From Sinorhizobium sp. B11 (lineage in GTDB: Bacteria; Pseudomonadota; Alphaproteobacteria; Rhizobiales; Rhizobiaceae), in assembly GCA_039725955.1 (NCBI GenBank), contig CP091034.1:3100001-3164000 (forward strand): DNA of 64,000 nt, read 5' to 3'. Below the pieces are notes generated by a model. That model was not told where the DNA came from. It saw nothing but the letters and a program-made list of their open reading frames with translations, and made no database searches. Numbering within the stretch: the first letter of the stretch is position 1; every line of letters begins with the position of its first letter. The translations under genes and the position numbers were made by a program. This document shows positions 9,394 to 18,229 of this stretch, in pieces.

Positions 9394-9745
9394 TTCCCTC
9401 TCCTGTTTTACGCGCCGCTAGGCGCTGTTTTCGGTCTGAAACAAGCGGTTGGCGTGCCTGAGGAAACACCCAACGCCCCTTTTAGAGCCGCCAAAACTGG
9501 CGGCCCTGAAGCTCTGCCGACACGAAGGACGCTAGCCTCCGGCCGAACGGTGCGCCCTCCCGATACGCTGAACCGGGCGCTTGAAATAAGGGAAAACTTG
9601 GAAAGATGCCGCACGCCTCCGCGAGCCATTCCGGCTCCTGCGATCACCGTCTGCACCTTTCTCGAAACCTGGCCGGCGCTGTTTTCTTTGCCGGTTTTCA
9701 CATGCCTCGATACGCTGTTCCCTTTTCCGGAATTAAGGCCAAAAA

Positions 9746-9752
9746 AATACCA
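9746..9752 (-). promoter_or_regulatory. Candidate regulator half-site TGGTATT (binding-protein side)
   Basis: AATACCA on the plus strand, i.e. TTGGTATT reading toward the transporter operon. It is the same heptamer as the two copies at 9865-9882 on the kinase side. TGGTAT/ATACCA half-sites are known for HutC-type NagR/YvoA regulators, and such a regulator is encoded at 10804. Confidence 0.5.
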
Positions 9753-9800
9753 ATTGTCCAGCCAAAATTAACTTCTGGACCCGAGAAAATTCATTAAAAA

Positions 9801-9831
9801 TTTTTATCTTTTAAAATCAATAAGATAAAAA
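9801..9831. promoter_or_regulatory. AT-rich inverted repeat TTTTTATCTT / AAGATAAAAA
   Basis: A perfect 10-bp inverted repeat with an 11-base spacer in the middle of the AT-rich divergent promoter region. It may be an operator, part of back-to-back promoters, or a cruciform. It does not match the TGGTATT elements. Confidence 0.45.
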
Positions 9832-9864
9832 CGGAAGAATTCGCGGTCATTTCCGCTTGGTAAA

Positions 9865-9882
9865 TGGTATTTTTTTGGTATT
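9865..9882 (+). promoter_or_regulatory. Tandem TGGTATT operator, kinase side
   Basis: Two direct TGGTATT copies start at 9865 and 9876, exactly 11 bases (one helical turn) apart, about 40 bases before the kinase ATG. A further TTGGTAA lies at 9857. The position and the HutC-type regulator downstream suggest autoregulation. Confidence 0.5.
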
Positions 9883-9922
9883 GTATAAGAAAACATAAGG
9901 GAACGGCTTAACCGGAGGTCCG

Positions 9923-10807
9923 ATGACGGAACTTGCAATCGGCATAGATGGTGGCGGAACAAGCTGCCGGGCAGCAGTTGCGGACAGAATGGGCAATGTC
10001 ATAGGCCTCGGCAAGGCTGGCCCTGCCAACATCCTTTCCGATCTGGAAAACTCTCTCGTCAATATCGTCGAATCCGCGCGCCAGGCCCTGCGTGACGCCG
10101 GATTTGGGGTTGAAACCGCTTCCACAATCTCCGCGGTCGTAGGTGTTGCCGGCGCCAATGTCGGCGATTACGGCAAGCGCATCGAAAAGGCCTTGCCCTT
10201 TGATGACGGCCGGGTTGTCACCGATGCGCTGATATCGTTGCAAGGGGCACTCGGCGATGCCGACGGCATAGTCGGCGCCGTCGGAACCGGCTCCGTCTAC
10301 AATGCGCGCCGAGAGGGCAAGCTGCACGGCATCGGCGGCTGGGGTTCGATAGTTGGCGATCAGGCAAGCGGCGCACGCCTTGGCCGCGACCTCCTGGAAA
10401 GGGCCCTGCTTGCCTATGACAAGGTTCGCCCCACGTCACCGCTGACGGAAAAGATCATGGCCGAATATGGCAATGATCCCGAGCGGATCGTCGAATTCGC
10501 CCATACCGCCCGCCCCCGGGATTTCGCACGATATGCACCGACAGTATTCGAGGCCGTAGAGGCCGGTGATGCGACCGCAATCGAGATCGTCAGGGACGCG
10601 GCTGATGCGATCGATGCCAGCCTCGACGCGCTCTCATGGCCCGAATGCCCGACGATCTGCCTGCTCGGCGGCCTTGCCAGAGCCTACCATCCCTGGCTTG
10701 CGGATCGGCACAAGACGTTGCTGGCAGAGCCGAAAGCCGATGCGCTGCAGGGTGCGGTCGATCTCGCCGTCAAACTGATGAACGACCGGCAGGGAGGTGT
10801 GGCATGA
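9923..10807 (+). CDS. BadF/BadG-type sugar kinase, probably (N-acetyl)glucosamine kinase
   Basis: An ASKHA-fold ATP-dependent kinase of 294 residues. Phosphate-1 loop IGIDGGGTSCRAAVAD is at the N-terminus, the phosphate-2 region GIVGAVGTGS at about 115, GGWGSIVGDQASGARLG follows, and the adenosine motif ICLLGGLA lies near residue 250. This arrangement matches N-acetylglucosamine/glucosamine kinases of the BadF/BadG/BcrA/BcrD family. The ATG follows an AACCGGAGG ribosome site. It overlaps the regulator gene by ATGA and is divergent from the sugar transporter, so it would phosphorylate the imported sugar. Confidence 0.85.
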   Translation: MTELAIGIDGGGTSCRAAVADRMGNVIGLGKAGPANILSDLENSLVNIVESARQALRDAGFGVETASTISAVVGVAGANVGDYGKRIEKALPFDDGRVVTDALISLQGALGDADGIVGAVGTGSVYNARREGKLHGIGGWGSIVGDQASGARLGRDLLERALLAYDKVRPTSPLTEKIMAEYGNDPERIVEFAHTARPRDFARYAPTVFEAVEAGDATAIEIVRDAADAIDASLDALSWPECPTICLLGGLARAYHPWLADRHKTLLAEPKADALQGAVDLAVKLMNDRQGGVA

Positions 10808-11568
10808 CTGATGATCTCGCCTCCATTCTGTCTCCCGAGCGCCTGCAGGCCGGCGGCACTGGCCCCCTCTATGTAAAGCTCCGCCGTACTCTGGAAGAGG
10901 CCGTCCGCACCGGCACGCTCGCCCATGGCGATGCCCTGCCCCCGGAACGCGACATTGCCGAATTTGCGGCCGTCAGCCGCGTGACCGTGCGCAAGGCGAT
11001 CGACGAACTGGTAGCCGACGGCCTGCTCGTGCGCCGTCACGGCTCCGGCACCTTCGTCGCCAAGCCGGTGTCCAGGGTCGAACAGCGCCTGTCCCAGCTC
11101 ACCTCCTTTACGGAAGACATGGCCCGGCGCGGCATGACCGCCCGCTCCGAATGGCTGCACAAGGGCGTGCACACACCCTCGCCCGACGAGATGATGATCC
11201 TCGGCCTAGGCACGGACATCAAGGTTTCACGCCTGTCACGCCTGCGCATCGCCGACGACCAGCCTCTGGCGATCGAACATGCAAGCGTATCGGGCGAATT
11301 CCTGCCCGATCCCTCTGCTGTCACCAATTCGCTCTATGCCGAGCTGGAACGGCTCGGCGTGCGCCCCGTCCGCGCCGTGCAGCGCATATCTGCGACCAAC
11401 ATGAAGGAAGCCGACGCCCATCTTCTTGGCGTGCCCGTCGGCCAGGCCGGACTTTCCATCGAGCGTATTTCCTATCTCGGCTCTGGCCGCGCGGTGGAAT
11501 TCACTCGCTCGCTCTATCGGGGCGACGCCTATGACTTCGTCGCCGAGCTGACGATAGGCGCGACCTGA
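10804..11568 (+). CDS. GntR-family regulator, HutC/NagR subfamily
   Basis: 254 residues. The winged helix-turn-helix is at about residues 20-85 (LPPERDIAEFAAVSRVTVRKAIDEL, then GLLVRRHGSGTFV), followed by a UTRA ligand-binding domain (QRLSQLTSFTEDMARRG to the end). UTRA regulators of this kind usually sense phosphorylated sugars such as GlcNAc-6-P. It is coupled to the kinase by an ATGA overlap. It probably represses both the kinase-regulator unit and the divergent transporter through the TGGTATT elements at 9746-9882. Confidence 0.88.
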   Translation: MTDDLASILSPERLQAGGTGPLYVKLRRTLEEAVRTGTLAHGDALPPERDIAEFAAVSRVTVRKAIDELVADGLLVRRHGSGTFVAKPVSRVEQRLSQLTSFTEDMARRGMTARSEWLHKGVHTPSPDEMMILGLGTDIKVSRLSRLRIADDQPLAIEHASVSGEFLPDPSAVTNSLYAELERLGVRPVRAVQRISATNMKEADAHLLGVPVGQAGLSIERISYLGSGRAVEFTRSLYRGDAYDFVAELTIGAT

Positions 11569-11588
11569 TTTTTCTTCGAATTCAAAAA

Positions 11589-11625
11589 GATAAAGCCGGG
11601 AAGTGAATCACTTCCCGGCTTTATC
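11589..11625. terminator. Bidirectional terminator, 18-bp perfect stem
   Basis: Two perfect 18-bp arms (core AAAGCCGGGAAGTGA / TCACTTCCCGGCTTT) flank a single central base. They lie between the convergent regulator and metH genes and can end both transcripts. Confidence 0.85.
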
Positions 11626-11681
11626 GCTCATTGAATCAACGACTGAGCACGCCACCTCAAGCGACGGAAAAGACTCCGCAA

Positions 11682-14600
11682 TCAGGCAGCGTCTTCGATC
11701 TCTTCAGCAGTCTTGCGCGGCACGTAGTTGAGCACCGGTCCGAGCCAGCGCTCGACTTCGGTGACATCCATGCCCTTGCGCTTGGCATAGTCTTCGACCT
11801 GATCGCGCTCCACCTTGGCGACACCGAAATAGTAGGAGTCCGGGTGGCCGATATAGATGCCGGATACTGACGAGCCCGGCCACATCGCATAACTCTCGGT
11901 CAGCTTCACGCCGGCAGTGTTCTCCGCATCGAGAAGACCGAACAAGGTCTTCTTCTCGGTGTGATCGGGCTGGGCCGGGTAACCGGGTGCCGGGCGGATA
12001 CCGGCATAGGCCTCGGTAATGAGATCCTCGTTGGAGAGATGCTCGTCCTTGGCGTAGCCCCAATATTCGCGGCGCACGCGCTCATGCATGCACTCGGCGA
12101 AAGCTTCGGCGAAGCGGTCGGCAAGCGCCTTCACGAGGATCGAGGAATAGTCGTCGTTCGAACGCTCGAAACGTTCGGCGATGGCGATCTCCTCGAAGCC
12201 CGCCGTCACCACGAAGCCGCCGACATAGTCCTGCACGCCGCTATCCACGGGCGCGACGAAATCCGACAACGCCACGTTCGGACGGCCATCGCGTTTCGAA
12301 AGCTGCTGGCGCAGCGTGTAGAACGTCGCCAACTCCTCCTTGCGCGCATCGTCCTTGAATAGGCGGATATCGTCGCCGACCGTACCGGCCGGCCAGAAGC
12401 CGATGACGGCGCGCGGGCGGAACCACTTCTCGTCGATGATCTTCTTCAGCATCGCCTGGGCGTCGGCCCAGAGTGCGCGGGCTGCTTCGCCCTGCTTCTC
12501 GTCTTCGAGGATCGCCGGGTAGCGGCCGCGCAACTCCCAGGTCTGGAAGAACGGCGTCCAGTCAATGTACTTGGCAAGGTCGGCCAGATCGTAATCTTCG
12601 AATACCTTGGTTCCGAGGAAGCTCGGCTTGGTCGGCTTGTAGGCCGCCCAGTCGACCTTCTGTGCGTTCTCGCGGGCACGTGTGAGCGGCAGACGCACCT
12701 TCTCGGCTTCGCTGCGCGCATGGGCCGCGGCGACCTTGGCATATTCGGCCCTGATATCGTCGATATAGCCCTGACGGGCGTCCGGCGAGAGCAGCGAGGA
12801 CACGACGCCGACAGCACGGCTGGCATCCGTCACGTAAATGGACTGGCCCTTGTTGTAGCCCGGATGGATCTTGACCGCCGTATGCACGCGGCTAGTCGTG
12901 GCCCCGCCGATCAGCAGCGGGATATCGAAGCCCTCCCGCTCCATCTCAGCAGCCACATGCACCATCTCGTCAAGCGACGGCGTGATGAGGCCGGAAAGAC
13001 CGATGACATCGACCTTCTCGGCAACAGCCGTCTCCAGGATCTTCGTCGCCGGCACCATGACGCCGAGGTCGATGATCTCGTAATTGTTGCAGGCGAGCAC
13101 GACGCCGACGATGTTCTTGCCGATATCGTGCACGTCGCCCTTGACGGTCGCCATCAGGATCTTGCCGGCGGACTTGCGTTCCTCGCCGCCATTCAACCGC
13201 TTCTCCTCTTCCATATAGGGAAGGAGAACGGCTACGGCCTGCTTCATGACTCGGGCGGACTTGACCACCTGCGGCAGGAACATCTTGCCCGACCCGAAGA
13301 GATCGCCGACGACGTTCATGCCGGCCATCAGCGGCCCTTCGATGACGTGCAGCGGACGCGCCGCCTGCTGGCGGGCTTCGTCGGTATCGGCCTCGATATA
13401 TTCGGTGATGCCGTTGACCAGCGCATGTTCGAGGCGTTTCGCCACGCTCCATTCGCGCCAGGAGAGATCCTGCACCTTGCCTTCCTTGCCGGCAGCCCCA
13501 CGGAAACGCTCGGCCACTTCCAGCAGCCGCTCTGTTCCGTCAGGACGGCGGTTCAGCACCACGTCTTCGCAGGCCTCGCGCAATTCCGGATCGATCTGGT
13601 CATAGACGGCAAGCTGGCCGGCATTGACGATACCCATGTCCATGCCCGCCTGGATGGCGTGGTAGAGGAACACGGCATGCATCGCTTCGCGCACCGGCTC
13701 GTTGCCGCGGAAGGAGAAGGACAGGTTCGACACACCACCTGAGATATGGACGAGCGGCATGGTCTTGCGGATCGTGCGCGTCGCCTCGATGAAGTCGACG
13801 CCGTAATTATTGTGTTCTTCGATACCAGTCGCGACCGCGAAGATGTTCGGGTCGAAGATGATGTCCTCGGGCGGGAAACCGACCTTCTCGGTGAGCAGCT
13901 TGTAGGCGCGCGTGCAGATATCGACCTTGCGTTCGTAGCTGTCCGCCTGCCCTGTCTCGTCGAAGGCCATGACAACGACGGCAGCGCCGTAATTATGCAG
14001 GAGGCGCGCCTGGGCAAGGAAATTCTCCTCGCCTTCCTTGAGCGAGATCGAATTGACGATCGCCTTGCCCTGGACGCGCTTCAGGCCGGATTCGATAATC
14101 GAGAACTTCGACGAGTCGATCATCACAGGCACGCGGGCGATGTCAGGCTCGGCGGCGATCAGGTTCAGGAACTCGACCATCGCCTTTTCGGAATCGATCA
14201 GGCCTTCGTCCATGTTGATGTCGATTACCTGAGCGCCGTTTTCGACCTGGTCGCGGGCGACATCGAGCGCTGCCGTGAAATCGGCATTGGTGATCAGCTT
14301 GCGGAACTTGGCCGAACCGGTGACGTTGGTGCGCTCGCCGACATTGACGAAAGGAATGTCCTTGGTGAGCTCGAAGGGCTCGAGGCCCGACAGCGACATG
14401 AAGGGGCGATGCTCGGGGATCGGCCGCGGCTTGTACTTGGCCACCGTTTCGGCGATGACGCGGATATGTTCGGGCGTCGAGCCGCAGCAGCCGCCGACGA
14501 TATTGACGAGGCCTTCGCGGGCGAAGCTGTCGATCTGCGCAGCCATCAGTTCCGGCGTCTCGTCATACTGGCCGAATTCGTTCGGCAGCCCGGCATTCGG

Positions 14601-15455
14601 ATAGGCGCAGACGAACGTGTCGGCAACGCCAGAAAGCTCCTGCAGATGCGGGCGCATCGCATTGGCACCGAGCGCGCAGTTGAGGCCGATCGTAAAGGGA
14701 TTGGCGTGGCGCACCGAATTCCAGAAGGCAGTCGGCGTCTGGCCCGAAAGCGTACGGCCCGAAAGGTCGGTGATCGTACCGGAGATCATGACCGGCAGAC
14801 GGATGCCCTTGGCCTCGAAACGCTCTTCGCAGGCAAATATCGCGGCCTTGGCGTTCAGCGTGTCGAAGATCGTCTCGATCAGGATGATATCGGCGCCACC
14901 ATCGATCAGGCCATCGATCTGCTCGGCATAGGCATCACGCAGATCGTCAAAGGTGACGGCGCGGAAACCAGGATTGTTGACGTCAGGCGAGATGGACGCC
15001 GTGCGGTTCGTCGGGCCGATAGCGCCGGCGACAAAACGGCGCTTGCCATCCTCGCGCTCTGCACGCTGCGCGGCGCGGCGCACGATCTCGGCACCTTCCT
15101 TGTTCAACGCATAGACCTCGCCTTCCATCGCATAATCAGCCTGCGCGATGCGGGTCGAGGAGAAGGTATTGGTCTCAAGGATATCGGCGCCGGCCTTGGC
15201 GTATTTGTAATGGATTTCTTCAATGGCGTCCGGCTGCGACAGGATCAGCAGGTCATTATTGCCCTTCTGATGGCAGGCACAGCCGATGAAACGCGAACCA
15301 CGGAAATGGTCTTCATCGAAGCCCAGACCCTGGATCTGCGTGCCCATGGCACCGTCAAGGACGAGAATGCGTTCGCTGGCGGCCTTCTTCAGCGCCGCGA
15401 ATACTTCACTGCCATCACGCTTGCCCCCTTCGGGGCCAAAGAGATTATCGAACAC
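11682..15455 (-). CDS. metH: Methionine synthase, cobalamin-dependent
   Basis: Transfers the methyl group of methyltetrahydrofolate to homocysteine via cobalamin. It has 1257 residues, near the usual 1230-1260. Domains in order: homocysteine-binding barrel (LDGAMGTQIQGLGF; zinc cysteines in LNCALGA and VGGCCGS), pterin-binding domain (FVNVGERTNVTGS), B12-binding cap and Rossmann domain (KGDVHDIGKN with the cobalt-ligating His; SGLITPS), and the SAM activation domain to the end. I chose the GTG at 15455 because AAGGAG lies 8 bases upstream; the frame opens earlier without a ribosome site. A 20-bp palindrome lies upstream. Confidence 0.97.
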   Translation of the reverse strand: MFDNLFGPEGGKRDGSEVFAALKKAASERILVLDGAMGTQIQGLGFDEDHFRGSRFIGCACHQKGNNDLLILSQPDAIEEIHYKYAKAGADILETNTFSSTRIAQADYAMEGEVYALNKEGAEIVRRAAQRAEREDGKRRFVAGAIGPTNRTASISPDVNNPGFRAVTFDDLRDAYAEQIDGLIDGGADIILIETIFDTLNAKAAIFACEERFEAKGIRLPVMISGTITDLSGRTLSGQTPTAFWNSVRHANPFTIGLNCALGANAMRPHLQELSGVADTFVCAYPNAGLPNEFGQYDETPELMAAQIDSFAREGLVNIVGGCCGSTPEHIRVIAETVAKYKPRPIPEHRPFMSLSGLEPFELTKDIPFVNVGERTNVTGSAKFRKLITNADFTAALDVARDQVENGAQVIDINMDEGLIDSEKAMVEFLNLIAAEPDIARVPVMIDSSKFSIIESGLKRVQGKAIVNSISLKEGEENFLAQARLLHNYGAAVVVMAFDETGQADSYERKVDICTRAYKLLTEKVGFPPEDIIFDPNIFAVATGIEEHNNYGVDFIEATRTIRKTMPLVHISGGVSNLSFSFRGNEPVREAMHAVFLYHAIQAGMDMGIVNAGQLAVYDQIDPELREACEDVVLNRRPDGTERLLEVAERFRGAAGKEGKVQDLSWREWSVAKRLEHALVNGITEYIEADTDEARQQAARPLHVIEGPLMAGMNVVGDLFGSGKMFLPQVVKSARVMKQAVAVLLPYMEEEKRLNGGEERKSAGKILMATVKGDVHDIGKNIVGVVLACNNYEIIDLGVMVPATKILETAVAEKVDVIGLSGLITPSLDEMVHVAAEMEREGFDIPLLIGGATTSRVHTAVKIHPGYNKGQSIYVTDASRAVGVVSSLLSPDARQGYIDDIRAEYAKVAAAHARSEAEKVRLPLTRARENAQKVDWAAYKPTKPSFLGTKVFEDYDLADLAKYIDWTPFFQTWELRGRYPAILEDEKQGEAARALWADAQAMLKKIIDEKWFRPRAVIGFWPAGTVGDDIRLFKDDARKEELATFYTLRQQLSKRDGRPNVALSDFVAPVDSGVQDYVGGFVVTAGFEEIAIAERFERSNDDYSSILVKALADRFAEAFAECMHERVRREYWGYAKDEHLSNEDLITEAYAGIRPAPGYPAQPDHTEKKTLFGLLDAENTAGVKLTESYAMWPGSSVSGIYIGHPDSYYFGVAKVERDQVEDYAKRKGMDVTEVERWLGPVLNYVPRKTAEEIEDAA

Positions 15456-15496
15456 GGGAAGGCTCCTTGATATCACAAGATCGAAAACGACCAATC

Positions 15497-15516
15497 ACAT
15501 AAAGATATCTTTATGT
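15497..15516. promoter_or_regulatory. 20-bp perfect palindrome upstream of metH
   Basis: ACATAAAGATATCTTTATGT, centred about 50 bases before the metH GTG. ATAAAGATATCTTTAT-like palindromes are the sort of operator bound by ArsR-type regulators of the methionine/SAH cycle in alphaproteobacteria. I recall this only generally, and no such regulator is in the window. It lies between metH and the divergent epimerase gene and could affect either. Confidence 0.65.
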
Positions 15517-15629
15517 CAACATATGCCTGTTGCTTTAGGGACATTACGAGCCTTGGCGGATGACAGACTCGCACGACCTCTATATAGGCGTTTTCCTAAA
15601 GGCATTGTGCACGAATTCGGAGGAGTATC

Positions 15630-16874
15630 ATGGCACCTGCACTCGGCAACTGGTCTACCCGCGCCTACCACCGAGGCTGGCTGCTTTCGCAGGCCAACGG
15701 TCTCTTCGATTTCTTCCAACACAATTCCATCAATCACAAAGGCGGCTTCTACGATCTCGACGACGCCGGCAAGCCGCTCAATGCCGAAGGCCAGGTACGG
15801 CCACTCCATATTGCCTCGCGCGCCGTCCACTGCTTCTCGATCGGCACGCTACTCGGCCGCCCCGGCGCCGCAGATGTCGTCGATCACGGCATGAACTACA
15901 TCTGGAACCAGCATCGTGACCGCAAGAACGGCGGTTACTTCTGGTCACTGGACAACAACGGTCCCGTCGATTCCAACAAGCAGGGCTACGGCCACGCATT
16001 CGTCCTTCTCGCCGCCTCTTCGGCAAAGACGATCGGCCATCCGCTTGCCGATGGCATGCTCACCGATATTACCGAGGTCCTCAACACGAAGTTCTGGGAA
16101 ACCAGGCACGGCGCCATTGCCGAAGAATTCACCGCCGACTGGCAGCCGCTCGATGGCGGCACCTATCGCGGCCAGAATTCCAACATGCATCTGACCGAAG
16201 CGCTGATGGCCGCTTTCGAGGCGACAGGTGACCGCGATTACCTCACCAAGGCCGAAAGCATCGCCGATCTCGTCATCCGCCGTTCGGCCGGTTCCGTCGA
16301 CTGGCGTGTCGCCGAGCATTTCGATGCCGAATGGAACCTCGATAAGGATTACTATCATCCGAACGAAATGTTCCGCCCGGCCGGCACGACGCCGGGGCAT
16401 TGGCTGGAATGGACCCGCCTCATCCTGCAGCTCTGGGCGCTCGGCGGCAAGAAGATCGACTGGATGCCGGATGCGGCCAAAGCCCTCTTCGAGCAGTCCA
16501 TGGTGCTTGGCTGGGATAACGACAAGGGCGGCTTCTTCTATACGCTCGACTGGGCCGACAAGCCGGCCAAGCGCAACAAGCTCTGGTGGCCGGCCTGCGA
16601 GGGCGCTGCCGCCGCGCACTTCCTCAACGAGCACCTGCCGAGCGATTATCATGAAGAATGCTACCGCAAGATTTGGAACGTGATCGAGCGCAGCTTCATC
16701 GACCATGAGAATGGCGGCTGGCACGAAGAACTGACGGAAGACCTCGTTCCCTCACACTCGCTCTTCCCCGGCAAGGGCGACATCTACCACGCCCTGCAGG
16801 CCTGCCTCATCCCGCTCTTCCCGGCAACGGGGAGCCTGACCAAGGGCATTGGCGAAGCCGGCGGCAAGCTCTGA
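15630..16874 (+). CDS. AGE-family sugar epimerase/isomerase
   Basis: A 414-residue (alpha/alpha)6-barrel protein of the N-acylglucosamine 2-epimerase family. Characteristic repeats include GGFYDLDDAGKPL, RNGGYFWSLDNNG-type turns, NSNMHLTEALMAAFEATGD and a late WWPACEGAAA; conserved His and Glu residues of the family are present at these turns. The ATG has GGAGGAG seven bases upstream. Members isomerise free sugars such as mannose/fructose, sulfoquinovose or GlcNAc/ManNAc, so the substrate cannot be fixed. It is divergent from metH and convergent with the lipoprotein gene. Confidence 0.87.
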   Translation: MAPALGNWSTRAYHRGWLLSQANGLFDFFQHNSINHKGGFYDLDDAGKPLNAEGQVRPLHIASRAVHCFSIGTLLGRPGAADVVDHGMNYIWNQHRDRKNGGYFWSLDNNGPVDSNKQGYGHAFVLLAASSAKTIGHPLADGMLTDITEVLNTKFWETRHGAIAEEFTADWQPLDGGTYRGQNSNMHLTEALMAAFEATGDRDYLTKAESIADLVIRRSAGSVDWRVAEHFDAEWNLDKDYYHPNEMFRPAGTTPGHWLEWTRLILQLWALGGKKIDWMPDAAKALFEQSMVLGWDNDKGGFFYTLDWADKPAKRNKLWWPACEGAAAAHFLNEHLPSDYHEECYRKIWNVIERSFIDHENGGWHEELTEDLVPSHSLFPGKGDIYHALQACLIPLFPATGSLTKGIGEAGGKL

Positions 16875-16884
16875 GGCGAAAGCC

Positions 16885-17508
16885 TCAGTAGCCAGGCATG
16901 GCCGGCGGCGCTGCGTTCGGATTCTGCTGGAACCACTGCACTTCCGCGCTGGTATCGTCGAGTTCGTCCTGAGCGTCACGCTGCTCTCTGCGGATGCGGC
17001 GCATATCGTCTTCGAGATCGTCCATCCGGCGGCGGATATCGCGCCGGTCTGCATCCGGCGCATCCTTGAGCTTGCGCGACAGGTCGTCGATCTCGGCTTC
17101 CTTCGATCCGTAGTCGCTCTGAAGCGAACTCAGCCGCGACTGCTGTGAATTCTGGCGATTGCCGAGCGTGTAGCCACGCAGAAAACCGGGCGCTGTCTCC
17201 GGCGGGCAGACATTGGAATAGCCGTGACCCGCCTGCCCGTGCATCAGCCCGCTCATCGGCGTGCAATAGCGCACGAGACCTGCCTGATAGCCCTGATACC
17301 AGATGGTCTGGTCGGGTACGATCTTCACCCGCTCGCAGGACTTGGCATGCGCGGCAAAACGCTCCTGCGGCTCGTAACCGGCAGCCCCGTCGGATTCACC
17401 GATCACCCGCCAGTCGGCGGCGACGCATTCTTCCTTCGAGAGCGTATTGCAGGAGGCGAGGAAAAGGCTGAAACCAATGGCAAGAAAGGCAAAGAGCAAA
17501 CGTAACAT
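16885..17508 (-). CDS. DUF2799 lipoprotein
   Basis: 207 residues. A lipoprotein signal peptide ends at the lipobox LASC (cysteine at about 19). A conserved region follows (CVAADWRVIGESDGAAGY, then WYQGYQAGLVRYCTP and GYTLGN), typical of DUF2799. The last 80 residues form a charged coiled coil (AEIDDLSRKLKDAPDADRRD) and a proline-rich tail. It is probably an envelope lipoprotein. The function is unknown. It is a monocistronic unit. Confidence 0.82.
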   Translation of the reverse strand: MLRLLFAFLAIGFSLFLASCNTLSKEECVAADWRVIGESDGAAGYEPQERFAAHAKSCERVKIVPDQTIWYQGYQAGLVRYCTPMSGLMHGQAGHGYSNVCPPETAPGFLRGYTLGNRQNSQQSRLSSLQSDYGSKEAEIDDLSRKLKDAPDADRRDIRRRMDDLEDDMRRIRREQRDAQDELDDTSAEVQWFQQNPNAAPPAMPGY

Positions 17509-17631
17509 GGCGTCCCGGCAATAACTTACAAAACCGGGCGCACCTTATCGTCACGAAATACGTCAGTCACCGGGAACGGATCGCGATCTTGTGCTTTTCG
17601 TGGCTTTTATTTGTCAGAAATGCGGCAGCAT

Positions 17632-18120
17632 TTACGCCAGCCGCAGCGTGTCGAGATCCTTCGCCAGAATCAGCGCCAAGGCTTCGACCGCGAGGTTGTG
17701 ATCGTCCCGCTGCGGCAGGCCCGATACGGTGACGGCGCCGATGCAGCCAGTGCCTCTGACGTTGATCGGGAAACTGCCGCCATGCGGCGCGTAGTCGGTG
17801 CCGGAAAGACCGTTGTCCTCGACCGTCTTGCCTTCCTTCTGCAGCTTGAGGCCGGAAGCGTAGCTGCTGCGGAAATAGCGGAACACCATGTTGCGCTTGC
17901 GGCGCACCCAATTGACGTTATCAGGCGTCACGCCCGGCAAGGCCGCGTAGAAGACCGGCATGGAATGCAGCGTGATATCAATCGCGATGCCGAGCCCGCG
18001 TTCGGTGGCAAGCTCCTGCAAGAGCTTGCCGAGCTGCCATGCGGTCGTCAGATCGAAGGCATCGAAGCTTAACGCCTTTTCCTGTTCCGCAATACGGATC
18101 AGATCCTCGTCGATCGACAT
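17632..18120 (-). CDS. UPF0303 / heme-degrading-like (HbpS/GlcG fold) protein
   Basis: 162 residues starting MSIDEDLIRIAEQEKALSF, the usual start of UPF0303 proteins; a start 13 codons earlier is possible. Conserved features are the RRKRNMVFRYFRSSYASGL segment, SGTDYAPHGGSFPI and the closing GCIGAVTVSGLPQRDDHNL. The fold is related to GlcG/HbpS proteins that bind small ligands or heme; no enzymatic role is established. GAGGAG lies upstream of the chosen ATG. Confidence 0.83.
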   Translation of the reverse strand: MSIDEDLIRIAEQEKALSFDAFDLTTAWQLGKLLQELATERGLGIAIDITLHSMPVFYAALPGVTPDNVNWVRRKRNMVFRYFRSSYASGLKLQKEGKTVEDNGLSGTDYAPHGGSFPINVRGTGCIGAVTVSGLPQRDDHNLAVEALALILAKDLDTLRLA

Positions 18121-18229
18121 GGCACGGCTCTCCTCTAACGTGATAATCGGCTGCGACAATTCTCACGCGAGGGGAAAAAGTAAAGTCAAAACTTGGCGCT
18201 ATGCACCATCAAGAGTTTTCGCCTTATGT

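Larger units (their letters stand above)
9394..9922. other. Divergent control region of the amino-sugar-like locus (529 bases)
   Basis: No convincing gene is present. The half near the binding protein gene is GC-rich; the half near the kinase is strongly AT-rich (about 9780-9900) and holds the promoter and operator elements listed separately. Frames in the GC-rich half are proline- and arginine-rich and have no ribosome site. Confidence 0.7.

Noticed and set aside
9454..9771. 105-codon frame in the kinase/transporter divergent region
   Set aside because: Proline/arginine-rich, no ribosome site, and runs into the operator region.
13746..15470. 574-codon open frame opposite metH
   Set aside because: It is an antisense shadow of GC-rich metH, with Asp/Arg/Gly-rich composition and no family motif.
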